This document shows positions 7,447 through 16,129 of a DNA stretch of 32,141 bases, piece by piece (the first letter of the stretch is position 1; the number at the start of each line of letters is the position of its first letter). Source of the stretch: Chlamydiota bacterium. GTDB taxonomy: Bacteria > Chlamydiota > Chlamydiia > Chlamydiales > Simkaniaceae. The stretch is taken from positions 1 to 32,141 of the forward strand of contig JAJFMH010000095.1 in assembly GCA_021772245.1 (NCBI GenBank), in the 5' to 3' direction. The translations under genes were made by a program, and so were the position numbers. Below the pieces are notes generated by a model that was given only the letters and a program-made list of their open reading frames with translations, made no database searches and was not told the origin of the DNA.

Positions 7447-8128
7447 AAGCTTCTATTATTCCCTTCAAAAAAAATTGAAGGGACTCCGATTTACTTCTCT
7501 TATTCAAGAAAAATATTTCCCTTTTCTTGTGGGGGTAATTGCGCTTGTTCCAACTGCGCTTGCAATCACACACTTTGTAGGTATTTATCATCAAATCGAG
7601 AGTGACCACAACCAACTGAGTTTTTTTAAGCTGAAAGCCAAAAATGTTTCTCTTTTTGAAGAAAGAAAAAAAGAATTTTTAGACCAATTTCAGACTTGTG
7701 ATAGGTATTATTTAGATAACACACTCTCAAAGCTCTCCTTTTTACAAGAAGAGGAAAAGACGCTGCGTCGCTTTATAAACCACAGCGCCTTTAAACAAAG
7801 CTCAGAAATGAATAGAAGACATCAGTTTATCACGGGAGACTTAAACAGGTTGCAATTTCATGAAATCAAACGCGAGGCAAATAAGGCCTTGGAGGAGACT
7901 CTGGAAAGGCAGCTTCGACCCGTTGAGATGAATGAAACAGATATCAAAAGAGTTCTATCCCTCATTGAGGGAATAGATGCCAAAGGTATATCAGAGACAG
8001 CAATGGCTTCAAGGCCTCAACTTCTTATTCGCTCTCTTCACATCTCTAAAAAGAAGATGGACCTTGGTAGGGAGGTGTATTTATTTTCGAGTGAACTAAT
8101 CAAAAGAGTAATCCAAGAGAAAAAATAA
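7412..8128 (+). CDS. GspM/PilN-like single-pass membrane protein, CT647-type (238 aa)
   Basis: A short basic cytoplasmic tail (~35 residues) is followed by one transmembrane helix (FPFLVGVIALVPTALAITHF, ~36-57) and a long charged, coiled-coil-rich domain. This is the shape of GspM or PilN/PilO, partners of GspL/PilM in secretion and pilus platforms. ATG 7412 is chosen over GTG 7406 because TAGGAG at 7401-7406 is an ideal ribosome site for it. The first 35 bases lie inside the preceding gene, so the two are translationally linked and probably act together. No enzymatic motif is visible. The assignment is based on size, topology and neighbour, not on recognised sequence identity. Confidence 0.5.
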   Translation: MGIKLPFSLKDKSFYYSLQKKLKGLRFTSLIQEKYFPFLVGVIALVPTALAITHFVGIYHQIESDHNQLSFFKLKAKNVSLFEERKKEFLDQFQTCDRYYLDNTLSKLSFLQEEEKTLRRFINHSAFKQSSEMNRRHQFITGDLNRLQFHEIKREANKALEETLERQLRPVEMNETDIKRVLSLIEGIDAKGISETAMASRPQLLIRSLHISKKKMDLGREVYLFSSELIKRVIQEKK

Positions 8129-8131
8129 TTT

Positions 8132-9382
8132 ATGAAAAAAGTCTTATTTTTATTACCCCTCATACTTGCGTGTAGTTGTCAAAATAGAACGATGAGCCAA
8201 CTGGTGTGTGTGCAACTGACAGATAGAAATGGAATTAGTGAAACAATTAGTCAAAAGGATCGACTCATACAGCTGTCTAGCAATGATTTTTTGTCAGAGC
8301 AGCCGTATAAAGTAGTAAAACAAATTTTCTCTAAAGATAGTGAAGGAAAAACCCCCTCGAAATTAACTTCTTATCATGACAATGGCCAAATAAAACAATA
8401 TCTCGAAGTAAAAAATGGAAGAGCTTTTGGTAAATATTTAGAGTGGTATCAAAATGGTGTATTAAAGTTAGAAGCTAATACCATTGAAGGAATTGGGGAT
8501 CTTTCTCTTGACGCAGCGCTTGGTTGGATGTTTGATGATACCTCATTTGCATATGATGACAAGGGAAATATGATCGCTAGAGTTCCCTATAAAAAGGGCG
8601 TTATAGACGGCTTATGTACTTACTATGACGACCAAGGAAAGCAGATAAAAAGCATCGAGTATGTAAATGGCTATATGCATGGAGAGTATAAAGAGTTATA
8701 TCCATCTGGTGAAATCAAGAAAATTACAAACTATGTTTTTGGTGAAAAGCAAGGTTTGTCTGAATTTTTCGGCAATGAAACTTGTCCTAAATACAACGAG
8801 CAGTATGAGAAAAATCGCTTGCATAGCGGTAGTTACTATGACTTAAAAGGCTCACTGATCAGTAGCGTTGATGATTACAATGGTTTTAAAGTGATTTATC
8901 AAGATGGTAAGTTAAGAAGACGTCTTGAAATAAAGAGTGGTAAAATCGAAGGTAAAATGACATGTTTTTTTGAAGATGGCTCCATTTCAAATACCTACTA
9001 TATTGTAAATGGGGAAAAGCATGGCGAAGAGATACTTTATTACACGTCAAAAAAACCAAAAATGAGACTTGATTGGTACGAGGGAGAAATACATGGTCAA
9101 ATCAATACCTGGTACTCAACTGGAGAAAATGAGTCTGAGCGGCAAATGTATCACAATGAAAAGCATGGTAAAAGCTTAGCCTTTTATGCAGATGGATCTA
9201 TTATGCTTATTGAAGAATATGAAAATGAAAACCTGTATGAAGGAAGTTACTTCAAAAAAGGGAAAAAGGAACCCGTCTCATCGGTTGTACGTGGAGATGG
9301 AATTGCAACCATATATGACAAAGATGGAATCCTGCTTCAAAGAGTCAAATATGAAAAAGGAAAACCTGTAGATGACACCTGA
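8132..9382 (+). CDS. MORN-type (YwqK-like) repeat lipoprotein, CT648-type (416 aa)
   Basis: Residues 1-13 are a lipoprotein signal peptide and Cys14 is the likely lipidated residue (PLILACSC). The mature protein is built of about eight repeats of the form (Y/W)Y-x-N/D-G-x(2)K...Y-x-N-G-x(2)-G, for example SYHDNGQIKQYLEVKNG and YPSGEIKKITNYVFGEKQG. This is the MORN_2 pattern often annotated as 'YwqK antitoxin'. No toxin partner is present, so that label should not be read as function; such repeats make elongated beta-hairpin stacks. It begins three bases after the GspM-like gene, and its last 11 bases overlap ygfA. A lipid-anchored periplasmic or surface scaffold is the most sensible reading. 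Confidence 0.75.
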   Translation: MKKVLFLLPLILACSCQNRTMSQLVCVQLTDRNGISETISQKDRLIQLSSNDFLSEQPYKVVKQIFSKDSEGKTPSKLTSYHDNGQIKQYLEVKNGRAFGKYLEWYQNGVLKLEANTIEGIGDLSLDAALGWMFDDTSFAYDDKGNMIARVPYKKGVIDGLCTYYDDQGKQIKSIEYVNGYMHGEYKELYPSGEIKKITNYVFGEKQGLSEFFGNETCPKYNEQYEKNRLHSGSYYDLKGSLISSVDDYNGFKVIYQDGKLRRRLEIKSGKIEGKMTCFFEDGSISNTYYIVNGEKHGEEILYYTSKKPKMRLDWYEGEIHGQINTWYSTGENESERQMYHNEKHGKSLAFYADGSIMLIEEYENENLYEGSYFKKGKKEPVSSVVRGDGIATIYDKDGILLQRVKYEKGKPVDDT

Positions 9383-9923
9383 GGAACTATTTGAGAAAAA
9401 AAAAGCTCTTCGCTCCTTTCTTTTGAAAAAAAGAGAGAATCTATCAAGTAGTAGAAGAAATCTAGCACATAAAGAGCTATTTGAAAGGTTGTCAGTAGAA
9501 CTTTTTGTGTTTAAGAACGTTCTTTCATTTGTACCCTTTAGGGGAGAGATTGATCTTACAAAGATCAATCAAGTCCTCTGCACTGATGGAAAATTGCACC
9601 TGCCAAAAGTCTCTGAAGATAGTATTACTATTTATCAAATACGCTCTTTAGAAGGACTTAAAAAATCTTCTCTTGGCATTTATGAACCCTTAGAAACCCA
9701 TGCAATAAAAAGTAATCCTGATTCGATAGATTGTATCCTTGTTCCAGCACTTGGCTTTGATAATAATTATCATAGACTTGGTTATGGAAAAGGGCATTAT
9801 GATCGATTTTTAAAAGATTATAATGGAACAACTATTGGTATTGGATACAAGGAGCAGCTCTTCCATGACTTTTTACCGCTCGGAGACCATGATATTTCGC
9901 TAAATCGTCTTCTTTTATTCTGA
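9372..9923 (+). CDS. ygfA: 5-formyltetrahydrofolate cyclo-ligase (183 aa)
   Basis: Converts 5-formyl-THF to 5,10-methenyl-THF with ATP, rescuing folate from a dead-end form in the cytoplasm. The diagnostic C-terminal signature is clear: LVPALGFDNNYHRLGYGKGH followed by YDRFL. The N-terminal Lys/Arg-rich helix (KKALRSFLLKKRENLSS) is also typical, and length is normal for the family. ATG 9372 lies inside the end of the upstream lipoprotein gene (11-base overlap), so it is the last gene of that operon. In C. trachomatis the same gene (CT649, from memory) follows the CT646-CT648 set. Its stop overlaps the opposing gene by nine bases. Confidence 0.93.
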   Translation: MTPEELFEKKKALRSFLLKKRENLSSSRRNLAHKELFERLSVELFVFKNVLSFVPFRGEIDLTKINQVLCTDGKLHLPKVSEDSITIYQIRSLEGLKKSSLGIYEPLETHAIKSNPDSIDCILVPALGFDNNYHRLGYGKGHYDRFLKDYNGTTIGIGYKEQLFHDFLPLGDHDISLNRLLLF

Positions 9924-10331
9924 GAGTGGATTTGCTGGTGATCTGGGCAGGTCACTCCCTTCCTGTGTGACACCTGGTATTTCGCGATCTTTCTTTTTAG
10001 GAAGAGGGCAAATTTTATCACCTTCAGATCCTTGCGCTGTTATGGTTGCTCCAGTTGGAACTTCGGTCCATATTCCATACTCTTTACCATTTGGGCATCT
10101 TAGAATTACAGTGTAGGGAGTTTGTGAGAATGTAGTTGCATTGTCATAACTGCTTTTCCAATCCATTTGATGCTGAGGAATGATTTCCATTGCCCCTAAA
10201 TTTTGTCCGTCAGCAGAGAGGATGGTAGCATGCAATTTATAAGGGCTATCGTTATAAATTTGTAGATTAGTATATCCCTTGCAAAAAGAGAGAAGGGATG
10301 CAAATAAAGCGATGCAAATTGTTTTATTCAT
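9915..10331 (-). CDS. Small exported protein of unknown function, downstream of oppA (138 aa)
   Basis: ATG 10331 is the preferred start: GGAGG lies about ten bases upstream, inside the last codons of oppA, and the resulting N-terminus (MNKTICIALFASLLSFCKGY) is a proper signal peptide. A longer frame to 10409 would add 26 residues and hide the signal. The mature part starts with a compact beta-type domain (YTNLQIYNDSPYKLHATILS, then TPYTVILRCPNGKEYGIWTE) and ends in a charged Pro/Ser-rich tail. I do not recognise the family. Only one base separates it from the oppA stop, so it is expressed with oppA and may be periplasmic or surface-associated. Confidence 0.65.
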   Translation of the reverse strand: MNKTICIALFASLLSFCKGYTNLQIYNDSPYKLHATILSADGQNLGAMEIIPQHQMDWKSSYDNATTFSQTPYTVILRCPNGKEYGIWTEVPTGATITAQGSEGDKICPLPKKKDREIPGVTQEGSDLPRSPANPLSE

Positions 10332-10332
10332 G

Positions 10333-11928
10333 TTACTTTTCCTCCACACTTGCATATTTGAAGTCGATTGAACCCATATTCGTAAGAACGACTCCTTTGA
10401 CACTATCATCTTTAATATATTGCATGGAATGATTGCAGATAGGAATCACAGGCATTGCATCCATTAAGATACTTTCACATTCTTTTAAAAGGGTATCACG
10501 CTCCATTGGATCAGCTGTTTTCATTGATGCTTGGATCTTTTCCATGTAAGTTTGATCTTCCCAGTTCGTGTTATTAGAACCAGTCTCTTTGGTTTCAAAA
10601 GACTCCAAGAAAGTAATCGGATCATTATAATCTGCGATCCAATTCCCAAGAGCAAGTTCATACTGGCTTTTAGAAACTGCGCTAAAGTATACATTCATTT
10701 CAAGAGGCTGCAGTTTAACCCTTATTCCAAGAGTATCCATCCATTGCTGTTGAATAGCTTGACAAATCACCGCAGATGATTTTCTTGCAACGTATGTAAG
10801 AGTAATAGGTGGGAAGCTCTCTACTCTTAAGTTTTGCTCTTCAAGAACTTCTTCAAATAGAAGTCTAGCTTCCTTTTGATTTCCATCTTCGAAATGAGTC
10901 TGACTTTGATTCATAATGGCTGGGATAATCCCTGTCGCTATATAGCTGTTTTTTCGGATTACATGATCAACAAGTTCTTTTCGGTTGATGGCTAAAGCAA
11001 GTGCATTTCTAAATTTCTTTGAGCTAAGCTGTCCTTTTTCAACATTTACTCGAATCCAATCGGTGCCAAGGATTGGCTTAGATCGAATCATTCCCTTTTC
11101 AGCAAAACTTTCCATCGCATCCATAGGAATAGAAGAGAAGGGAGATCCTTCCCAGTTAAGATCTTTACTTAAAAAGAGTTTACAACCCGTTTCTGGATCT
11201 ACCATACAAAGTTCAATTCCTTGTAACTTAACCTTTTTTTGATCCCAGTACTCCGGGTTTTTTTTAGCGATAATTTCGGAGTTATGTTGCCATGACTCCA
11301 TTATAAAAGGGCCAGAGCTAGTATAAGTTTTTGCCTCTGCCGCCCAATTTGAATAGGCTTGGTCAGTTTTTGTATGTACCGGATAAAAAATGGGGTGATG
11401 CAGCATTTCAAGGAAATAGGGAACTGGTCTTTCTAGCTGAATAACTAGTGTGTTTTCATCTGGCGTCTTAATTCCTAGAAGGCTCGAGGGCAGCTTTCCA
11501 AGTTTAATTGCTTTTGCATTTTTAATTACATAGAGTTGAAAAGCGTTGTCTGATGGGAAGCTTGGTTGTAGACTTTTTTTCCATGTATTTGCAAAGTCAT
11601 AGGATGTAATTTTATCACCCGTTGACCAGTTAGCATTTCTTAGATGAAAAGTATATGTTGTTAAGTCTTCTGATAGTTCATACTTCTCAGCTAGCGCTAA
11701 AGTAGTGTTACCATCCATACCTGGTCGAACTAAACCTTCCATAAAGATTTTTATCGTATTGATATCATTGAGACCGCGCGCCTTTCTAGGATCCAATTTT
11801 TGAGGTTCCATATGAAGATTCATTCGAATAGTTTGTCCTTTTGCAATATTATCCGTAGGAGATTTTCCACAACCCGGCAACATAAGTAGTAATGCAAAAG
11901 ATGCGAGTAATTTTTGTGTGAATTTCAT
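10333..11928 (-). CDS. oppA: Oligopeptide ABC transporter substrate-binding lipoprotein (531 aa)
   Basis: Binds peptides in the periplasm and delivers them to an Opp/Dpp ABC permease, feeding an auxotrophic intracellular lifestyle. Lipoprotein signal with lipobox LPGC (Cys20). Family 5 features in order are MEPQKLDPRKARGLND near the N-terminus, the EGLVRPGMDGNTTLALAEKY and TFHLRNANWSTGDKITSYDF blocks, NALALAINRKELVDHV mid-protein, and LGNWIADYNDPITFLESFET near the C-terminus. The length is typical of OppA. No permease or ATPase genes are nearby, so it is an orphan binding protein, as is common in chlamydiae with several oppA copies. The bound peptide class cannot be told from sequence. Confidence 0.9.
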   Translation of the reverse strand: MKFTQKLLASFALLLMLPGCGKSPTDNIAKGQTIRMNLHMEPQKLDPRKARGLNDINTIKIFMEGLVRPGMDGNTTLALAEKYELSEDLTTYTFHLRNANWSTGDKITSYDFANTWKKSLQPSFPSDNAFQLYVIKNAKAIKLGKLPSSLLGIKTPDENTLVIQLERPVPYFLEMLHHPIFYPVHTKTDQAYSNWAAEAKTYTSSGPFIMESWQHNSEIIAKKNPEYWDQKKVKLQGIELCMVDPETGCKLFLSKDLNWEGSPFSSIPMDAMESFAEKGMIRSKPILGTDWIRVNVEKGQLSSKKFRNALALAINRKELVDHVIRKNSYIATGIIPAIMNQSQTHFEDGNQKEARLLFEEVLEEQNLRVESFPPITLTYVARKSSAVICQAIQQQWMDTLGIRVKLQPLEMNVYFSAVSKSQYELALGNWIADYNDPITFLESFETKETGSNNTNWEDQTYMEKIQASMKTADPMERDTLLKECESILMDAMPVIPICNHSMQYIKDDSVKGVVLTNMGSIDFKYASVEEK

Positions 11929-12070
11929 AGAAACGACTTTCCTTTTTGAAACATTTTTTTAATACTTATTAAATACTACTTGTGTTTTTACAGCTATTTT
12001 TTTGTTAAATAGTTGTTTTTTTTGAGATGGCTTACATGATACCGTTTTGCTTGCTACTTGGGAGATTATT

Positions 12071-12871
12071 ATGAAAGGATTTGAGTTAAGTGAAACCGTT
12101 TGTGTTTTTAACACATTTGATTGGGATGTCATTCTAGATGGGGTTACAACATCATGTGGAGATATTACAGCGCAAATCTCTCAAAATGAAGTACTGGAGT
12201 GCCAGCTTCCTAAAGGGAGCTTTATTACAATTTTGAAAGAACTAGATGGTTTTTATGAAATTACCGCAAAGCAATATCCCTTCAATGCGCCACTCTATAT
12301 TGAAAAAGGCACGGGCTTAGAACCTCCAATTCTTAGTCGATCGTCCTTAAAAGTAGACTTATCAAATTTTTTAGATTATCAGAAAAAAATACACGAGTTG
12401 CAACTTCCCTATTTATGGGGAGGTAACTCGATTGATCCGATTTCGTTTTTTAAAGGGAAATATTTCGTACACGGAATGGATTGTACGGGTAGAATATTTC
12501 AAAATAGTATGTTTCGCTACAACACCACTCAAGCTGTTTTTTTAGGTAAAAGTATTCCGGTTGCAAATAAAACCAAGCAAGAAATTATAGACTCTCTTTG
12601 TTCTGGAATGATTATTGTTTGGTCAAACTGTTTTGATGAATCTAATAAAAAATTACTAGATGGGCACTTGATGATCGCAGTTCAAGACGGGTATATTGTA
12701 GAATCATCAAATAAAAGAGGTAATGCCCTCTATAAAAGCGAAGAGTGTTTCGACAGTATTTTAAGTTCTATGGAGGGCGTTGATAGTTGGAAAGATACAG
12801 ATTATGGGCTTAGATATGTGGTAAGAGATCCTTTCTTTCTGCATAGAAATCAAAAATCGTCTAGATCTTGA
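12071..12871 (+). CDS. NlpC/P60 family cysteine peptidase (266 aa)
   Basis: Probable hydrolase for peptidoglycan stem peptides. The catalytic Cys is Cys138 in GMDCTGRIFQNS, matching the GxDCSGLV signature, and His199 in DGHLMIAV is the expected partner. LPYLWGGNS just upstream of the Cys is the usual lead-in (PYxWGG). The first ~110 residues look like an SH3-like targeting region. No signal peptide is visible, which suggests cytoplasmic action on recycled peptides or a non-Sec export route. ATG 12071 is chosen because GGGAG (12060-12064) sits six bases before it; a TTG further upstream is less likely. Chlamydiae make little peptidoglycan and use an NlpC/P60 enzyme in its turnover at division, which fits. 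Confidence 0.85.
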   Translation: MKGFELSETVCVFNTFDWDVILDGVTTSCGDITAQISQNEVLECQLPKGSFITILKELDGFYEITAKQYPFNAPLYIEKGTGLEPPILSRSSLKVDLSNFLDYQKKIHELQLPYLWGGNSIDPISFFKGKYFVHGMDCTGRIFQNSMFRYNTTQAVFLGKSIPVANKTKQEIIDSLCSGMIIVWSNCFDESNKKLLDGHLMIAVQDGYIVESSNKRGNALYKSEECFDSILSSMEGVDSWKDTDYGLRYVVRDPFFLHRNQKSSRS

Positions 12872-13347
12872 TTTTTAAGCCTCTTGGAAAAAATCTTATG
12901 CAATCGATCTAGATTTTTTTCGGAGTCTACATTTGGTTTTGAGAACGTAGCCCCCCTTTTTCTTTTTCTTTGAAAGATCATCTCTAAAAAAGAGTCGATT
13001 GGCAGAGCTTTAGCTCCGAGCTCTTTACCCCTTTTACAAAGAAAATTATCGGAAGAGATGATGGTAATACGTTTGGGATTTGTAGAAATTTCTAGCATTT
13101 CTAAAATATATTTGTCAGCGCATAGGTTTTTTGGTGAGTAGATGACTTCTAAGTTAGAAAGTGAATATCTAGTTGGAAAAAAATCCTCTGCTCCTTTCCC
13201 ACTATCAAACACTACGGTTACCGTTTTACAGTTCGCTGCAACACTTGTGAGAAGAAATGAAATGACCTCATCCCTACTCTCTTGAAGGGGGTCTATCTTT
13301 TCCTCAATTTGGAAAAGAAGATTGTACCCATCAATGATGTAGTGCAC
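12850..13347 (-). CDS. YacP-like NYN domain ribonuclease (165 aa)
   Basis: PIN-like NYN fold. It opens with YIIDGYNLLFQI, the standard first motif with its metal-binding Asp. VTVVFDSGKG, CADKYILEML and ITIISSDNFLCKRGKELGA follow, supplying the remaining acidic residues. This matches the YacP/Rae1 group, which in Bacillus cleaves mRNA on the ribosome. The C-terminal ~35 residues are highly basic. The start is GTG 13347, lying inside the end of rdgB (17-base overlap), so the two are translated together. The 3' end overlaps the opposing NlpC/P60 gene by 22 bases. The domain is secure; the RNA target is unknown. Confidence 0.82.
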   Translation of the reverse strand: MHYIIDGYNLLFQIEEKIDPLQESRDEVISFLLTSVAANCKTVTVVFDSGKGAEDFFPTRYSLSNLEVIYSPKNLCADKYILEMLEISTNPKRITIISSDNFLCKRGKELGAKALPIDSFLEMIFQRKRKRGATFSKPNVDSEKNLDRLHKIFSKRLKNQDLDDF

Positions 13348-13963
13348 GGTATTCTAAAATGATGGATTCTAATGCAGTTTGTAATTTGTCCAGCGCTTTT
13401 CTCCGATGAGAAATACGATTTTTAGTATCATCTGAAAGCTCAGCAAAAGTTTTTCCATAGTCATGTTTCACAAAAAGTGAGTCATATCCAAATCCTTGTC
13501 CACCTCTTTCTTCCGTAAGTAGGGATCCCTCACATAACCCTTCAAAAGTTTTGCAGGTTGGAGTGAGTCCCTCTACATCTGGGGTGCATAATGCAACACA
13601 GCAGATGAAGTATGCGGATCTTTTGTAATCGGGAAGAGGTTTTAGTTTTTTGATGAGTTTTTTTCGATTGTCTTTATCAGTAGCTTGTTCACCAGCATAC
13701 CTTGCACTATGAATCCCTGGCTTGTTATCAAGAGCTGGGACAATCAGTCCTGAGTCATCAGCGATAGTGACTATTTGCAATTTTTTTGCAGCGTCTTTTG
13801 CTTTGATTAAGGAATTTTCCGCAAAGGTTTTACCGTCTTCGATGGGTTGTACATAATCTGGAAAATCTCTCAGAGATAAAATATCAATTTCAGGATCATT
13901 TTTTAGCATCGTTTTATATTCGCGAAGCTTATGCAGGTTGGTTGTTGCTATCAATATTTTCAT
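13331..13963 (-). CDS. rdgB: RdgB/HAM1 family XTP/dITP diphosphatase (210 aa)
   Basis: Removes ITP, dITP and XTP from the nucleotide pool by releasing pyrophosphate, preventing incorporation of deaminated purines. Family motifs are seen in order: ILIATTNLHKLREY at the N-terminus, ADDSGLIVPALDNKPGIHSA (substrate-pocket and metal region), GGQGFGYDSLFV, and TFAELSDDTKNRISHRRKAL near the C-terminus. The length is normal. It starts seven bases after the greA stop and overlaps the yacP-like gene, forming a greA-rdgB-yacP run on the minus strand. Confidence 0.93.
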   Translation of the reverse strand: MKILIATTNLHKLREYKTMLKNDPEIDILSLRDFPDYVQPIEDGKTFAENSLIKAKDAAKKLQIVTIADDSGLIVPALDNKPGIHSARYAGEQATDKDNRKKLIKKLKPLPDYKRSAYFICCVALCTPDVEGLTPTCKTFEGLCEGSLLTEERGGQGFGYDSLFVKHDYGKTFAELSDDTKNRISHRRKALDKLQTALESIILEYRALHH

Positions 13964-13969
13964 AAAGGG

Positions 13970-16129
13970 TTACTTTAATGCACTTGTAATGGATTCAACA
14001 GTATATTCATCTGACTGAATTGTTACTTTATCTCCCTTTTTTTTGCCAAGCATGCTTTTTGCAAGTTGAGATTGAAAAGAAAGAACATTAGTTTCAGGAT
14101 CAGCGTCCCAGGGCCCTAAAATGCTATATTCAGTGCTATCGCCTTTCTCATTTTTAAAAAGAACTCGATTTCCGATTCCAATTACATCTGATTTAATATC
14201 TTCTGGTGTAATGATTCTTGCAATATTGAACATATCAGAGAGTAATTTAAGTTCACCTTGCAGTCGATCTCTCTTTTCAAGGGCTGCTTTAAATTCAGCG
14301 TTTTCTCTTAAATCACCATGAGCTCTTGCAACTTCAATTTCTTTTGCATTTTCAACGGTTTCAATTGTTCCGATTGTATGGATTCTTTCTTTAATCTTCT
14401 GATAACCCTTTTCTGTTGTCCATATCACTGGGGCTTCTGCTTCTGCTTCTTGGTATTTGCTTTGCAAATTTTTTAAAGATGGATGGACAAGCTCTGCTAG
14501 GGAGTGGAAAATTTTAATATCATGTTCAGTAAGTGATTGGCACTTGGTTGCAAGAAGTAGAAACTCATGTACCATATTATAATCAGATTTTTTGAATATA
14601 TTTCGGACATTGCTATATCTTCCTTTTGTAATAAAAGTAAGAATTTTTTTAACCATATCTCGAAAGCCTGTTGCTCCCTCAATTTGAGAAAGTACAATTA
14701 ATGTAGCTTCAAAGAATCGGTCTTTACCATTTTGATTGCTAAGAGGAACTTTTTCTTCTTTCATGATTTTTTGGAAGTACCACAGCAAGATTCCTGGTGC
14801 TCTGATTGGAGTTGAAAGCAGGTCAAAGAGTTTTTCTTCGATTTCTTTCTCTTTGCCGCTCGATAGTAATTGCGTTAGAATGTAGTCTCTAAGTGTATTT
14901 TGTTCAGTTCGAAGAAATAGGTTGATAAACACCTGCTGCCAGTCTTTTCTTCTTTTTCTTGTTTCAACTAAAACCCTTTTCTTAAAGGGGATAATATCAA
15001 TCTCTCTTACTAAATCTTCAAGTGATGGAAGTTTTTCAATGATGTCACTGACAGGTGCATATTGTTTTTCTTGCATCAGATCTTGCAGAAAAAAGTGTAA
15101 TTGAAGAGCTTGGGCATCGGTTAGCTCTAGCGTTGATAAAGAATCTTTTAATTTCTCTATAATTTCTTTTTTAAAGTCTTCGTTTTTAAGAGTTGGGGCA
15201 AAATCTCTCATATAAGAATAGAGAAGTTGGATTAATTCATTTGCACCTGTCAGCTTTTCTAAATCTGCTCTGAGTCGCTGTTCATGAGTAAATTTGTTTC
15301 TTCGAAGTGAAAAAGGTTTTTTAATGGAAGTTGGGGATTCAATCATTGTATCTTTTTTCATCTTTGATCGAGCCGTTTGCCACCATTTAAGCCAATCATC
15401 TTCAGGTATAACTAGTCCAAAAAGTTCTTCCTTGAAATCAGCCGCCGATAAGGGCCCTAAGTTTTTTAGCATAAGGTGGATAATGGAAAGGGGCTCTTTT
15501 TTTGCATCCGATTCAAGTTTATCAGGATCCCCAAAACGTCTGGCTAGAAAGTGATCACTCGAAACAGGGATAAGCATTTTGAAAGCATTTTTGAGAGAAA
15601 AATCTTTTTTACCGGAAACATAGTCAAATTCGAGTGTTAGTTGTTCACGTATAAGAGAAACATCCATGATTTCTCCAACGCCCCATCCGCCTGTATGGAA
15701 AACAAAATTTCCTTCTTTGAGATGATTTAAAAGCTCAACTCGACTGATTGCCCCTTGATAAGCATGTCTGTCCTGGAGACCTGCAAGTTTCATTTTTTCT
15801 TCAAAGTAGGGCTTGTCTCCGAATTTTTCTTTTAGATAACTGAAAATTTTTTCTGTGATTTCATGTGAGTTTGATGATTGGAGATCCGTAATTAAACGAA
15901 ATATTTCATCTGTTGTATTAGAGGGCTCTAAATTTTCATATAGAATAAGAGATTGCTCGACATGTTTTCCAAATGGAATCGCCATTTCAGAGTCTTTTAC
16001 ACACTCTAAGATTTCCTTGAATTCCTCTTCATCGATTTCATCTCCCATGCAGTATTCTTCCCAAAGAGATAGAAATTTTGCATAATCTTGATTTTCAATA
16101 TGGACTTTAAACTGCGTCAAGTAATTCAT
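13970..16129 (-). CDS. greA: Chlamydial-type transcription elongation factor GreA with long N-terminal extension (719 aa)
   Basis: Rescues backtracked RNA polymerase by stimulating transcript cleavage. Only the last ~155 residues are standard GreA: the coiled coil with its acidic tip (ARAHGDLRENAEFKAALEKR) and the FKBP-like C-terminal domain (IGIGNRVLFKNEKGD to LAKSMLGKKKGDKV). The preceding ~560 residues are mostly helical and include GNFVFHTGGWGVGEIMDVSL, reminiscent of a CarD/TRCF-type RNA-polymerase interaction segment. This giant form, against ~158 residues in other bacteria, is a hallmark of chlamydiae. AGGA lies upstream of ATG 16129. It is divergent from nqrA, an arrangement also known in C. 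trachomatis. Confidence 0.92.
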   Translation of the reverse strand: MNYLTQFKVHIENQDYAKFLSLWEEYCMGDEIDEEEFKEILECVKDSEMAIPFGKHVEQSLILYENLEPSNTTDEIFRLITDLQSSNSHEITEKIFSYLKEKFGDKPYFEEKMKLAGLQDRHAYQGAISRVELLNHLKEGNFVFHTGGWGVGEIMDVSLIREQLTLEFDYVSGKKDFSLKNAFKMLIPVSSDHFLARRFGDPDKLESDAKKEPLSIIHLMLKNLGPLSAADFKEELFGLVIPEDDWLKWWQTARSKMKKDTMIESPTSIKKPFSLRRNKFTHEQRLRADLEKLTGANELIQLLYSYMRDFAPTLKNEDFKKEIIEKLKDSLSTLELTDAQALQLHFFLQDLMQEKQYAPVSDIIEKLPSLEDLVREIDIIPFKKRVLVETRKRRKDWQQVFINLFLRTEQNTLRDYILTQLLSSGKEKEIEEKLFDLLSTPIRAPGILLWYFQKIMKEEKVPLSNQNGKDRFFEATLIVLSQIEGATGFRDMVKKILTFITKGRYSNVRNIFKKSDYNMVHEFLLLATKCQSLTEHDIKIFHSLAELVHPSLKNLQSKYQEAEAEAPVIWTTEKGYQKIKERIHTIGTIETVENAKEIEVARAHGDLRENAEFKAALEKRDRLQGELKLLSDMFNIARIITPEDIKSDVIGIGNRVLFKNEKGDSTEYSILGPWDADPETNVLSFQSQLAKSMLGKKKGDKVTIQSDEYTVESITSALK

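Noticed and set aside
8132-9382. Toxin-antitoxin system
   Set aside because: The repeat protein is a lipoprotein with no neighbouring toxin; the 'YwqK antitoxin' name rests on repeat similarity only.
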